Shown here piece by piece: positions 1-4,594 of a DNA stretch of 5,664 nucleotides; the first letter of the stretch is position 1; every line of letters starts with the position of its first letter. The notes below the pieces were generated by a model. It did no database searches. It was not told where the DNA came from and saw nothing but the letters and a program-made list of their open reading frames with translations. Source of the stretch: Chloroflexota bacterium (GTDB taxonomy: Bacteria > Chloroflexota > Dehalococcoidia > UBA2979); contig CANFFZ010000122.1 in assembly GCA_947446155.1 (NCBI GenBank), positions 1-5,664 on the forward strand, in the 5' to 3' direction. The position numbers and the translations under genes are program-made.

Positions 1-73
1 CCGGTCCCGCCATAGGCGTGGGGCGATCCTCGACGGTGACACGCCCGGGAGCGTGAAAGATGGTCGCGCGCAC
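1..73 (-). CDS. Zinc-dependent (MDR) alcohol dehydrogenase, N-terminal fragment cut by the window edge
   Basis: Only the first 24 codons are present; the gene runs off the left edge on the minus strand. Reading from the GTG at 73 gives MRATIFHAPGRVTVEDRPTP followed by MAGP. The pattern (M-[RK]-A-x-[IV]-F-H-x-P-G-x-[VI]-x-V-E-x-x-P-x-P-x-x-G-P-G) is the typical first two beta strands of medium-chain zinc alcohol or threonine dehydrogenases, which oxidise or reduce alcohols and aldehydes with NAD(P). The GroES-like catalytic domain, zinc ligands and Rossmann fold all lie outside the window, so substrate and cofactor cannot be judged. I chose GTG at 73 because an AAAGG Shine-Dalgarno (minus strand, 86-82) sits 8 bases upstream and because family members begin at this point. 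An in-frame ATG at 139 would add 22 residues unlike the family. Family assignment is fairly confident; the exact activity is not known. Confidence 0.75.
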   Translation of the reverse strand, partial: MRATIFHAPGRVTVEDRPTPMAGP

Positions 74-90
74 GTGGATGGCCTTTGGCT

Positions 91-130
91 GCGTTCGTGG
101 GTGCGGGCGGAGTATCGCACCCACGGGCGC
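91..130. promoter_or_regulatory. Inverted repeat overlapping the dehydrogenase promoter (operator or leader hairpin)
   Basis: CGTGGGTGCG (96-105) and CGCACCCACG (116-125) are perfect 10-base inverted arms around a 10-base centre. Three further pairs (91-93 with 128-130) extend the arms after a two-position mismatch. On the minus strand the repeat covers the -10 candidate and the predicted transcription start, where a repressor operator would be expected. It could instead fold in RNA. If read as plus-strand RNA, the two mismatched positions become G-U pairs, so a plus-strand hairpin is also possible, but no plus-strand gene is visible here. Confidence 0.45.
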
Positions 131-139
131 CGAGGACAT
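111..139 (-). promoter_or_regulatory. Candidate extended -10 promoter for the alcohol dehydrogenase gene
   Basis: On the minus strand GATACT (116-111) resembles a -10 box and is preceded by TGC, giving the TGn extended -10 pattern. Seventeen bases further upstream is ATGTCC (139-134), a weak -35 with three matches to consensus. The predicted start of transcription is near 104, which leaves a leader of about 30 bases containing the AAAGG ribosome site. The good spacing to the gene start is the main support; the -35 is poor. Confidence 0.4.
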
Positions 140-167
140 TGAGCAGAGTGGGATTTGGCCGTCCGGC

Positions 168-204
168 GCACGCAGACGGGCCTCACCCGAGGCCCGCTGC
201 GTGC
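168..204 (-). terminator. Long GC-rich hairpin downstream of the hendecad-repeat gene
   Basis: GCACGCAG (168-175) plus CGGGCCTC (177-184) pair perfectly with GAGGCCCG (189-196) plus CTGCGTGC (197-204). This gives a 16-base-pair stem with one bulged A (176) and a 4-base loop. It begins 33 bases after the stop codon of the 238-666 gene, the position of a terminator. No T-rich tract follows on either strand, so it is not a classical intrinsic terminator. It may act as a U-less terminator or as a 3' end stabiliser. Confidence 0.55.
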
Positions 205-237
205 AGGCACCGAGCCCGCACCCCAAGGACTGACTGA

Positions 238-666
238 CTACTTCTTCTGCAGGAAGTACGAACCGACGAACATCCCCGCGACCAGCGCGACGATGCTCCC
301 AACGAATGTGCTCCACACGCCCATAATCGCGGCGGTGGTGGCAGCAGCCTGCCCCGCCTGCATCGCCGCGGTGGTCGCAATCGTGCCGGCCTGCGTGGCT
401 GCGAGCGTGGCACTGGCGCCCGCCTGGGTGGCTGTCAACGTGGCGCTCACACCCGCCTGCGCTGCGGCCTCGGTCGCGAGCGCACCAGCCTGTACGGCAG
501 CCTGCGTGGCGAGCGCTCCCGCCTGCGTGACGGCCTGGATCGCGAGCTGGCGTTTCAGCTCCTCGACCTCCTGGAAGATGTCTTGCTTCTCCACGATCTG
601 CACGATGCGGTTGGTGCCCTCGCCGAACGACCGCTCCGCGGTCACCGTGTCGCCATTCATAGTCAT
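238..666 (-). CDS. Hypothetical tail-anchored protein with tandem 11-residue repeats
   Basis: The protein has 142 residues and I recognise no family. Residues 1-18 are polar. Residues 19-46 (NRIVQIVEKQ..., EVEELKRQ) look like a short charged coiled coil. Residues 48-113 are six exact 11-residue repeats with consensus Q-A-G-x-x-A-T-x-A-A-x, each starting at QAG (48, 59, 70, 81, 92, 103); a degenerate seventh precedes them at 37-47. Residues 114-138 form one hydrophobic segment with small-residue spacing (G131xxxG135), ending in QKK. There is no N-terminal signal peptide, so this looks like a C-terminally anchored membrane protein with an alpha-helical stalk. The start at 666 is preferred because GGGAG (minus strand, 680-676) lies 9 bases upstream; the ATG at 660 is too far from it and 741 lacks support. 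The gene is probably transcribed alone, since rpsT upstream has its own terminator-like hairpin. A structural or scaffold role would be a guess. Confidence 0.75.
   Translation of the reverse strand: MTMNGDTVTAERSFGEGTNRIVQIVEKQDIFQEVEELKRQLAIQAVTQAGALATQAAVQAGALATEAAAQAGVSATLTATQAGASATLAATQAGTIATTAAMQAGQAAATTAAIMGVWSTFVGSIVALVAGMFVGSYFLQKK
328..525 (-). repeat. Six tandem 33-base repeats encoding 11-residue (hendecad) units
   Basis: Six consecutive 33-base units encode residues 48-113 of the 238-666 protein with no insertion or deletion between copies. Most units keep a CAG GCG/GCC GG start (seen as GCCTGC or similar on the plus strand). The first two protein units differ at only two positions (QAGALATQAAV and QAGALATEAAA), while the later ones have diverged. 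This suggests growth by unequal crossing-over or slippage followed by drift. Copy number may vary between related strains. Confidence 0.85.
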
Positions 667-766
667 AGCGGTCGTCTCCCTTCTGCCTGCTCCGGCGGAT
701 GCCGCAGCGTGTGAAAAACCGTATCGGCAGATCCGTAGCACCGGGCACCGCCGCCACTGGGTCAGA

Positions 767-783
767 GTTGCAGGTGCGTTGCA
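767..783. repeat. Short direct repeat GTTGCA in the region upstream of the hendecad gene
   Basis: GTTGCA occurs at 767-772 and again at 778-783, a period of 11 bases, in the 196-base gap between rpsT and the hendecad gene. One helical turn of spacing would suit a regulator site, but the repeat is short and could be chance. I found no convincing sigma-70 promoter for the 238-666 gene in this gap. Confidence 0.2.
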
Positions 784-814
784 AGTCCGTGATGTGACGA
801 GGCTAGATACGGAA

Positions 815-834
815 CGGGCCCCTTACGGGGCCCG
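815..834 (-). terminator. Terminator-like hairpin after rpsT
   Basis: CGGGCCCC (815-822) and GGGGCCCG (827-834) form a perfect 8-base-pair stem with loop TTAC. It lies 28 bases past the rpsT stop codon and separates rpsT from the hendecad gene. The following minus-strand sequence (TTCCGTATCTAG) has only scattered T residues, so termination may be rho-assisted or stem-driven. Confidence 0.6.
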
Positions 835-862
835 AGACGTCTCTCCGGTGGAGGGAGGGCTG

Positions 863-1132
863 TTAGGCGGCGGTCTGCATGAGCTTGAGCGCGCGCGCGA
901 GGCGGGCCTTCGAGCGAGACGCGGAGTTGGGGTGAATGATGTTGCGGCGCGCGGCGCGGTCCAGGGCGGACTGGGCGGTGCGGACAGCCGCGGTCGCCTC
1001 GGCATCACCGGACTTGATGGCGACGCGGGCGTCACGCAGGGCGCGGGCGGCGCGCGTGCGAATCGGCTTGTTCATGGCCGCGTGGTGCTCGTTCTGGCGG
1101 ATGCGCTTGCGCGCGGATCGGGAATGGGCCAT
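863..1132 (-). CDS. rpsT: 30S ribosomal protein S20
   Basis: S20 binds 16S rRNA early in assembly of the small ribosomal subunit, at the body of the 30S particle. The 89-residue product has the standard family length. It opens MAHSRSARKRIRQNE, the basic N-terminal helix seen in S20, followed by two further Ala/Arg/Lys-rich helices. It keeps the IIHPNSASRSKARLA stretch, the equivalent of the E. coli IHKNKAARHKANL region, near the C-terminus. Arg replaces many of the Lys found in other S20 proteins, as expected in a GC-rich genome. The ATG at 1132 is preceded by GAGG with an 8-base spacer. The gene appears monocistronic: a promoter candidate and a leader hairpin lie upstream, and a hairpin lies downstream. 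In E. coli, S20 controls its own translation; whether that holds here is unknown. Confidence 0.97.
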   Translation of the reverse strand: MAHSRSARKRIRQNEHHAAMNKPIRTRAARALRDARVAIKSGDAEATAAVRTAQSALDRAARRNIIHPNSASRSKARLARALKLMQTAA

Positions 1133-1170
1133 TCGGGGAACCTCGTCACGTCGTCAGGAAGGCGCCGCGC

Positions 1171-1187
1171 CGGACTACCACAGTCCG
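1171..1187 (-). promoter_or_regulatory. Small hairpin in the rpsT leader
   Basis: CGGACT (1171-1176) and AGTCCG (1182-1187) form a 6-base-pair stem with a 5-base loop. It falls between the rpsT promoter candidate and the rpsT ribosome site, so it would be in the 5' leader of the mRNA. It could be a target for S20 autoregulation, but there is no direct evidence for that here. Confidence 0.35.
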
Positions 1188-1200
1188 AGGGCGTCGGGAA

Positions 1201-1230
1201 ATCGTAGGCTGACCACGCCCGCACGGGCAA
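1201..1230 (-). promoter_or_regulatory. Sigma-70-like promoter candidate for rpsT
   Basis: On the minus strand TTGCCC (1230-1225) and TACGAT (1206-1201) are separated by 18 bases and match the -35 and -10 boxes at four positions each. The promoter sits just after the terminator-like hairpin of the upstream DinB gene and predicts a leader of about 60 bases before rpsT. The order terminator, promoter, leader, gene is coherent. The -35 overlaps a small inverted repeat, GCCCG (1217-1221) with CGGGC (1224-1228). Confidence 0.5.
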
Positions 1231-1238
1231 GCGCCCAA

Positions 1239-1271
1239 GCACCCCGACCACCTGTGAGGTGCCCGGGGTGC
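1239..1271 (-). terminator. Two-part hairpin terminating the DinB-family gene
   Basis: An outer stem of 8 pairs (GCACCCCG 1239-1246 with CGGGGTGC 1264-1271) and an inner stem of 5 pairs (CACCT 1249-1253 with AGGTG 1257-1261) are separated by a 2x2 internal loop, with a GTG loop at the tip. It begins 32 bases after the stop codon of the 1304-1726 gene. Only TT follows the stem on the minus strand, so the classical T tract is missing. Confidence 0.6.
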
Positions 1272-1303
1272 CTGATCCGCCTCGGATATGGGTCTGTGAA
1301 GCG

Positions 1304-1726
1304 CTACGCCCGCTTTTTGAGCGTGGCGGTGTGCTCCGCGAAGTGGTCGATGGCGTTCTGAAGGATGCCGCCGACGTTCTTCGCGTAGGTGTCCGTAGTC
1401 GGAGTGCCCATCTTCAGCAGGTCGTGGTCTTCCACGTACCGGAACGCCCGGTCGGAGATCGCTGTCGCGGCGTCGAGCGTCGTGAGGGCGGCCTCGAGGT
1501 TCTCGAGGGGCTTGCGCTCCCAGTCCGTCGGCTTCGCCTGCATCGCCTCGAAGCAGCGGGTGGACATCAAGACGTCCGCCCCGATGGCGTGCTCCGCGAG
1601 CTTTCGCGGTGTCCACTCGTCGTCCGGGGCCGCCTGCTCCCATTTGCCGCCCGTGGCGCTGAGCGCCTCGCGGAACGCTGCGCGGTTCGTCGCCAGTTGC
1701 TGGCGCATCTCTGCTGCTGAGGCCAT
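1304..1726 (-). CDS. DinB-fold (DinB/YfiT-like) putative metal-dependent protein
   Basis: The 140-residue product has the length and layout of the DinB four-helix bundle superfamily. An N-terminal helix (residues 3-24) ends before a WTPRKLAEH stretch with His46, and the last helix carries H128-x3-H132 in DHFAEH. In this superfamily three histidines at such positions bind a divalent metal. Members include thiol-dependent S-transferases (bacillithiol or mycothiol) and many uncharacterised stress proteins. The actual reaction here cannot be told from sequence. The ATG at 1726 has GGGGAGA upstream at good spacing. The gene is divergent from the kinase-fold gene at 1870 and shares a 143-base control region with it. 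It is probably a single-gene transcript ending at the 1239-1271 hairpin. It is not the DNA polymerase IV gene, which is also called dinB. Confidence 0.75.
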   Translation of the reverse strand: MASAAEMRQQLATNRAAFREALSATGGKWEQAAPDDEWTPRKLAEHAIGADVLMSTRCFEAMQAKPTDWERKPLENLEAALTTLDAATAISDRAFRYVEDHDLLKMGTPTTDTYAKNVGGILQNAIDHFAEHTATLKKRA

Positions 1727-1820
1727 GTCACTCTCCCCATAATGCCGCGCCGCTGCGGCCCGTGCGCTCGTCCCCCTCCGGGCCGCTGCGCCGCCCGTAC
1801 TCTAGAGGGCGCGAGCAACC

Positions 1821-1843
1821 CGTGCCTGATATCGATTGGCACG
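1821..1843. promoter_or_regulatory. Inverted repeat in the divergent control region
   Basis: CGTGCC (1821-1826) and GGCACG (1838-1843) are perfect inverted 6-base arms around an A/T-richer 11-base centre, TGATATCGATT. It is the least GC-rich patch between the divergent DinB-family and kinase-fold genes, 27 bases before the ATG at 1870. An operator for one or both genes is possible. I found no convincing -35/-10 pair beside it. Confidence 0.35.
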
Positions 1844-1869
1844 CGGCTGCGGACTAGGCGGGGACATCG

Positions 1870-2883
1870 ATGGCTGGTGGGGGACTCGGGCTCATGCCGG
1901 ATGCGACCGCCATCGCGCGCGTCGCCCGCGAGGCCACCGGCGACACCCCGGGCGAGGTGCGCCCTCTCGGACGCGGCGTCACCTGCGTCGCCTGGGCCGT
2001 CGAGGCCGGGCGGCAGGAGGTCGCCGTCGTCATCGAGATCCCGCGCGAGGGGCGGGACACGACCCACCAGGACGACCCCGCCAACCTCGCCGCGCGCCAC
2101 GCGATCCACGTCGCCCTGCGTGAAGCCGACCCGGCTGCCCCCGTCCCCGAGCCAATCGCCTGCTCCGCCACCATCGATCGCGACCCCCTCGGTGGGCGCT
2201 GGTCGTGGCAGGTGCTCGGCCTCGCGTCGGGCGAGGAACTCGACGCCACCCGACACCCCGAGGCCGTCCGCGATCTCGGCCGCCTGCTCGCGACGCTGCA
2301 CGCCCTGCCCGCCGAAGGCCGAGGCGCCCTCGAAGACCGCGCGGACGCGATCCGTGGCGTCGCGGCGACGCCGACCGATGGGCTGCTCTCACGCTGGGGG
2401 CGACAGTGGCCCTACGACGGCCGAGCGCTCCTCGCGCATCCGGTGGTGCGCCACGCACCTGACCTCATCGGCACGCTTGGCGAGCTGCGCGAGCCACTGC
2501 TGCGCTACGCCGACGCGAACGCGCAGGTCGGCGTGTGCCATACGGACCTCTACGGTCGTCACGCGCTCGTGCAGGATGGACGGCTCACAGCGGTGATGGA
2601 CTTCGGCAACGCCGCGATCGTCCCCGTCGCCTTCGACCTCGCCTCGTTCGCCTACTACTTCGCGGCACATCGTGGGTGGGACGCCCTCGACACCTTGCTC
2701 GATGGCTACGAGCCGCGCCGCGTGATGCGCGACGTGCGCGAAGCGGAGACGTACCAGTTGCTGGTGGTGCTGGCGCTGCAGAAGGTGCAAAAGCACGCCC
2801 TCAGCGGTGACACCACCCGCCTCCCCGAAGCCCTCGAGGTGCTGCGCGCCACGCTGCCTCGCGCCGTGCGGCGGGACGCCTGA
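1870..2883 (+). CDS. APH/choline-kinase-fold phosphotransferase family protein
   Basis: The 337-residue product fits the aminoglycoside phosphotransferase fold, a kinase-like family that phosphorylates small molecules with ATP or GTP. A glycine loop, LGRGVTCVAW, is at residues 33-42. The catalytic loop HTDLYGRH is at 224-231 (Asp226 as putative base), and the metal-binding DFG is at 244-246, at the usual 18-residue spacing. Two features differ from the classical enzymes. The catalytic-loop Asn (HxDxxxxN) is His231, a form I recall from a DLYxRH-type subgroup. The strand that normally carries the nucleotide-contacting Lys or Arg reads VAVVIEIP, with Glu56 near that position. The start is either ATG 1870 (GGGG 6 bases upstream) or ATG 1894 (GGGGGA upstream); the second gives MPDATAIARVARE, closer to family N-termini. 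It is first in a probable three-gene unit. The substrate is unknown and antibiotic resistance should not be assumed. Confidence 0.8.
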   Translation: MAGGGLGLMPDATAIARVAREATGDTPGEVRPLGRGVTCVAWAVEAGRQEVAVVIEIPREGRDTTHQDDPANLAARHAIHVALREADPAAPVPEPIACSATIDRDPLGGRWSWQVLGLASGEELDATRHPEAVRDLGRLLATLHALPAEGRGALEDRADAIRGVAATPTDGLLSRWGRQWPYDGRALLAHPVVRHAPDLIGTLGELREPLLRYADANAQVGVCHTDLYGRHALVQDGRLTAVMDFGNAAIVPVAFDLASFAYYFAAHRGWDALDTLLDGYEPRRVMRDVREAETYQLLVVLALQKVQKHALSGDTTRLPEALEVLRATLPRAVRRDA

Positions 2884-2884
2884 G

Positions 2885-2908
2885 CCGAGGCGTAGACTGC
2901 CGCCTCGG
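2885..2908 (+). other. Intergenic hairpin between the kinase-fold and hydrolase genes
   Basis: CCGAGGCG (2885-2892) and CGCCTCGG (2901-2908) form a perfect 8-base-pair stem with an 8-base loop, starting one base after the stop codon at 2881-2883. No T tract follows. It may partly terminate transcription or mark an mRNA processing point, which would lower co-expression of the downstream genes. Confidence 0.45.
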
Positions 2909-2930
2909 ATGCGCTGCGAGGAGACGACCG

Positions 2931-3653
2931 ATGCCGCAAGTTGAACTGCCCTCGGGGATCCGCATCCGCTACGACGAGCGTGGGCCACGCGACGGACGGC
3001 CACTGGTGCTCGCGCACGGGTTCAGTGTGGGCCTGGAGATGTGGTTTCCGCAGATGCACGTGCTGTCACAGCAGTACCGCCTGATCTGCTGGGACGCGCG
3101 CGGGCACGGCGGCTCCTCGGCGCCCGCGGAGGTCGAGTCGTACACGATGCCGGCGCTCGCCGCCGACCTGCGAGGGCTCCTCGAAGCGCTCGATGCCGCG
3201 GACGGCGCGGTCGTGGGCGGGATATCGTTCGGCGGGCAGATCGTGACGCAGTACGCCGTCGACCATCCAGACAACACCTACGCCGTCATCGTCAGCGACT
3301 CCACGACACGCGGTTCCGACAGCCCGCCTCGCCCCTCGCGGTCCTTCGAGGAGTGGGCCGGCGACCCCGGGATGGAGGGCTGCATGCGCGCGATGCGCGA
3401 GCGGCCCGACCTCACCCGGGCGCTCACGACGCTGGATGTCCCCGCACTGCTCATCGTCGGGATGCAGGACGATCTGATCTTGCCGGGGTTCCACGGCATC
3501 TCGAACGCACTGCCGCGGCGGCGTGTGGTGTACCTCGACGGGTGCGGGCACGGCACCTCTGGCCAGCGTCCACACGAGTGGAACCAGGCCGTCCTCGACT
3601 TCTTGCGGGACGTGGATGCCGGCGCCGCGCTCGGCGAGGACATCACGCTCTAG
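2931..3653 (+). CDS. Alpha/beta-fold hydrolase with a very small lid
   Basis: The 240-residue product has the full set of alpha/beta hydrolase landmarks. HGF at 29-31 is the oxyanion-hole turn and DARGHGGS at 55-62 is the usual strand-4 loop. The nucleophile elbow GGISFGG places Ser99. VGMQDD gives the acid Asp180 or Asp181, and GCGHGT gives His207. These hydrolases cleave esters, lactones or thioesters, usually in the cytoplasm; no signal peptide is seen. The segment between strand 6 and the acid, where the lid domain sits, is only about 40 residues, shorter than in common 270-residue relatives, so the active site may be open. GAGGAG (2918-2923) lies 7 bases before ATG 2931. The kinase-fold gene ends 47 bases upstream and the CitE-like gene starts 29 bases downstream, suggesting co-transcription. 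The substrate is not predictable. Confidence 0.88.
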   Translation: MPQVELPSGIRIRYDERGPRDGRPLVLAHGFSVGLEMWFPQMHVLSQQYRLICWDARGHGGSSAPAEVESYTMPALAADLRGLLEALDAADGAVVGGISFGGQIVTQYAVDHPDNTYAVIVSDSTTRGSDSPPRPSRSFEEWAGDPGMEGCMRAMRERPDLTRALTTLDVPALLIVGMQDDLILPGFHGISNALPRRRVVYLDGCGHGTSGQRPHEWNQAVLDFLRDVDAGAALGEDITL

Positions 3654-3682
3654 GATCAGCGGGCACAGACTGGAACGCCTCG

Positions 3683-4582
3683 ATGCTCGCACTGCGCAGC
3701 CTGCTGGTGGTCTCCGCCCTCGACGCCCTCGGCCTGACGGCGGCGGCGCGGTCGGCCGCGGACGCCGTCGTCATCGATCTTGCGAGCCCCGCCGTGGTCG
3801 GGAAGCGCGAAGACGCGCGGGCGCTCGCGACGAAACACGCAAAGGTGATCGCGAAGACCGGGCGGCCCGTGTTCGCGCGCATCGCTGACACGCGCTCACA
3901 GGCGATGGAGGACGACCTCGACGCCCTCGTCGGCGTGTGGCTCGGCGCTGTCGTGCTCACAGGCGTCGAGGTGCCGCAGGACGTCCGCGACGCCGACGTG
4001 CAGATCCGCAAGCGCGAGATGCGCCTCGGGCTCACCCCCGGCGGTATCCCCCTCATCCCGGAGATCGACTCCGCCGAGGGCCTTGCGGCGCTACCGAGGA
4101 TCCTCGAAGCGGTCGACCGGCATGCCGCCGTTGCCCTGAGCGCCGAAGGGCTACGGCTCGACCTGCGCCTCGGCGAGCGGGCGAGCGCGCTCTACGACCA
4201 CGCGATGGCGGATGTCGCGATCCACGCGGATACCACGCGGCTGCCGTGGTTGCTGGCCCTCGATGCGCACCGGCCGGAGTGGGCCTCACTCCCGGCGCGC
4301 GCGCACGACCTCGGCGCAGAGGGCATCGCGATCCACGACGAAACAGCCGTGCGCGGCATGAACGCCCTCTTTACCCCTGACCCCACCGAGGTGCTCATCG
4401 CCCGCACGATGCTTGCCGAGTGGGAGCGGGTGCGCGCCGCCGGCGAGTGGACGGGCGTCGTGGCCGGTGAGGTGATCGAGGCGTCCACGACCGACCGGCT
4501 CGTGGACCGCCGCACCGTGCGCCGTGCGCGCGCCCTCGTCACCCTCGCCGACGCGGTCGAGGCACGCGAGCGGGTGAAGTAG
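3683..4582 (+). CDS. CitE/HpcH-HpaI aldolase-like protein with altered active-site residues
   Basis: The 299-residue product has the length and strand order of the CitE-like branch of the HpcH/HpaI family, which make or cleave C-C bonds in beta-hydroxyacyl-CoA compounds (citryl-, malyl- or citramalyl-CoA). Landmarks are RSLLVV at 5-10, ADAVVIDL at 26-33, FARI with Arg66 (the substrate-binding Arg position), PEIDSAEGL at 126-134 and AIHDETAVRGMNALFTPDP near 216-234, equivalent to AIHPxQ...FTP. Important differences: DLEDAV is DLASPAV, IET is IDS (Asp129), and GAEDL, whose Asp binds Mg, is SAEGL with Gly156. Metal binding may therefore be weak, moved or lost. ATG 3683 is used because family proteins start just before RSLL; the ribosome site is weak (GGA about 10 bases upstream), so translation may be coupled to the hydrolase gene. 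The same frame stays open upstream to 3041, but that part is shadow sequence over the hydrolase. Confidence 0.72.
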   Translation: MLALRSLLVVSALDALGLTAAARSAADAVVIDLASPAVVGKREDARALATKHAKVIAKTGRPVFARIADTRSQAMEDDLDALVGVWLGAVVLTGVEVPQDVRDADVQIRKREMRLGLTPGGIPLIPEIDSAEGLAALPRILEAVDRHAAVALSAEGLRLDLRLGERASALYDHAMADVAIHADTTRLPWLLALDAHRPEWASLPARAHDLGAEGIAIHDETAVRGMNALFTPDPTEVLIARTMLAEWERVRAAGEWTGVVAGEVIEASTTDRLVDRRTVRRARALVTLADAVEARERVK

Positions 4583-4594
4583 CCTCCGGCTACT
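4578..4594. terminator. Perfect inverted repeat holding both convergent stop codons
   Basis: AGTAGCC (4578-4584) and GGCTACT (4588-4594) form a 7-base-pair stem with loop TCC. The left arm contains the TAG stop of the CitE-like gene (4580-4582), and the right arm contains the stop of the convergent lipoprotein gene (CTA at 4590-4592). Only 7 bases separate the two stops. It could act as a small bidirectional terminator, though the stem is short and lacks T tracts. Confidence 0.45.

Noticed and set aside
2..142. Plus-strand open frame at the left edge, possibly the end of a gene
   Set aside because: It gives no recognisable protein, and the minus strand of the same bases encodes a clear alcohol dehydrogenase N-terminus.
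719..812. Distant inverted pair CCGTATC (719-725) and GATACGG (806-812)
   Set aside because: Seven-base arms 80 bases apart carry little weight and match no known site type.
155..1207. 350-codon plus-strand open frame across the hendecad gene and rpsT
   Set aside because: It is antisense to two well-supported genes, including rpsT, and its composition is what GC-rich shadow frames give. The product shows no family features.
1277..1287. CCGCCTCGGAT repeated exactly at 2900-2910
   Set aside because: An 11-base match of GC-rich sequence is not surprising in a window of this size and composition, and the two contexts differ.
1870..2883. Aminoglycoside resistance gene
   Set aside because: The fold is shared by many metabolic kinases. 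The protein has unusual active-site residues, and there is no mobile or resistance context.
3041..3682. Long upstream extension of the CitE-like frame through the hydrolase gene
   Set aside because: The residues are Arg/Ala/Pro-rich shadow sequence over a hydrolase with a full catalytic triad. Family proteins begin just before RSLL, matching ATG 3683.
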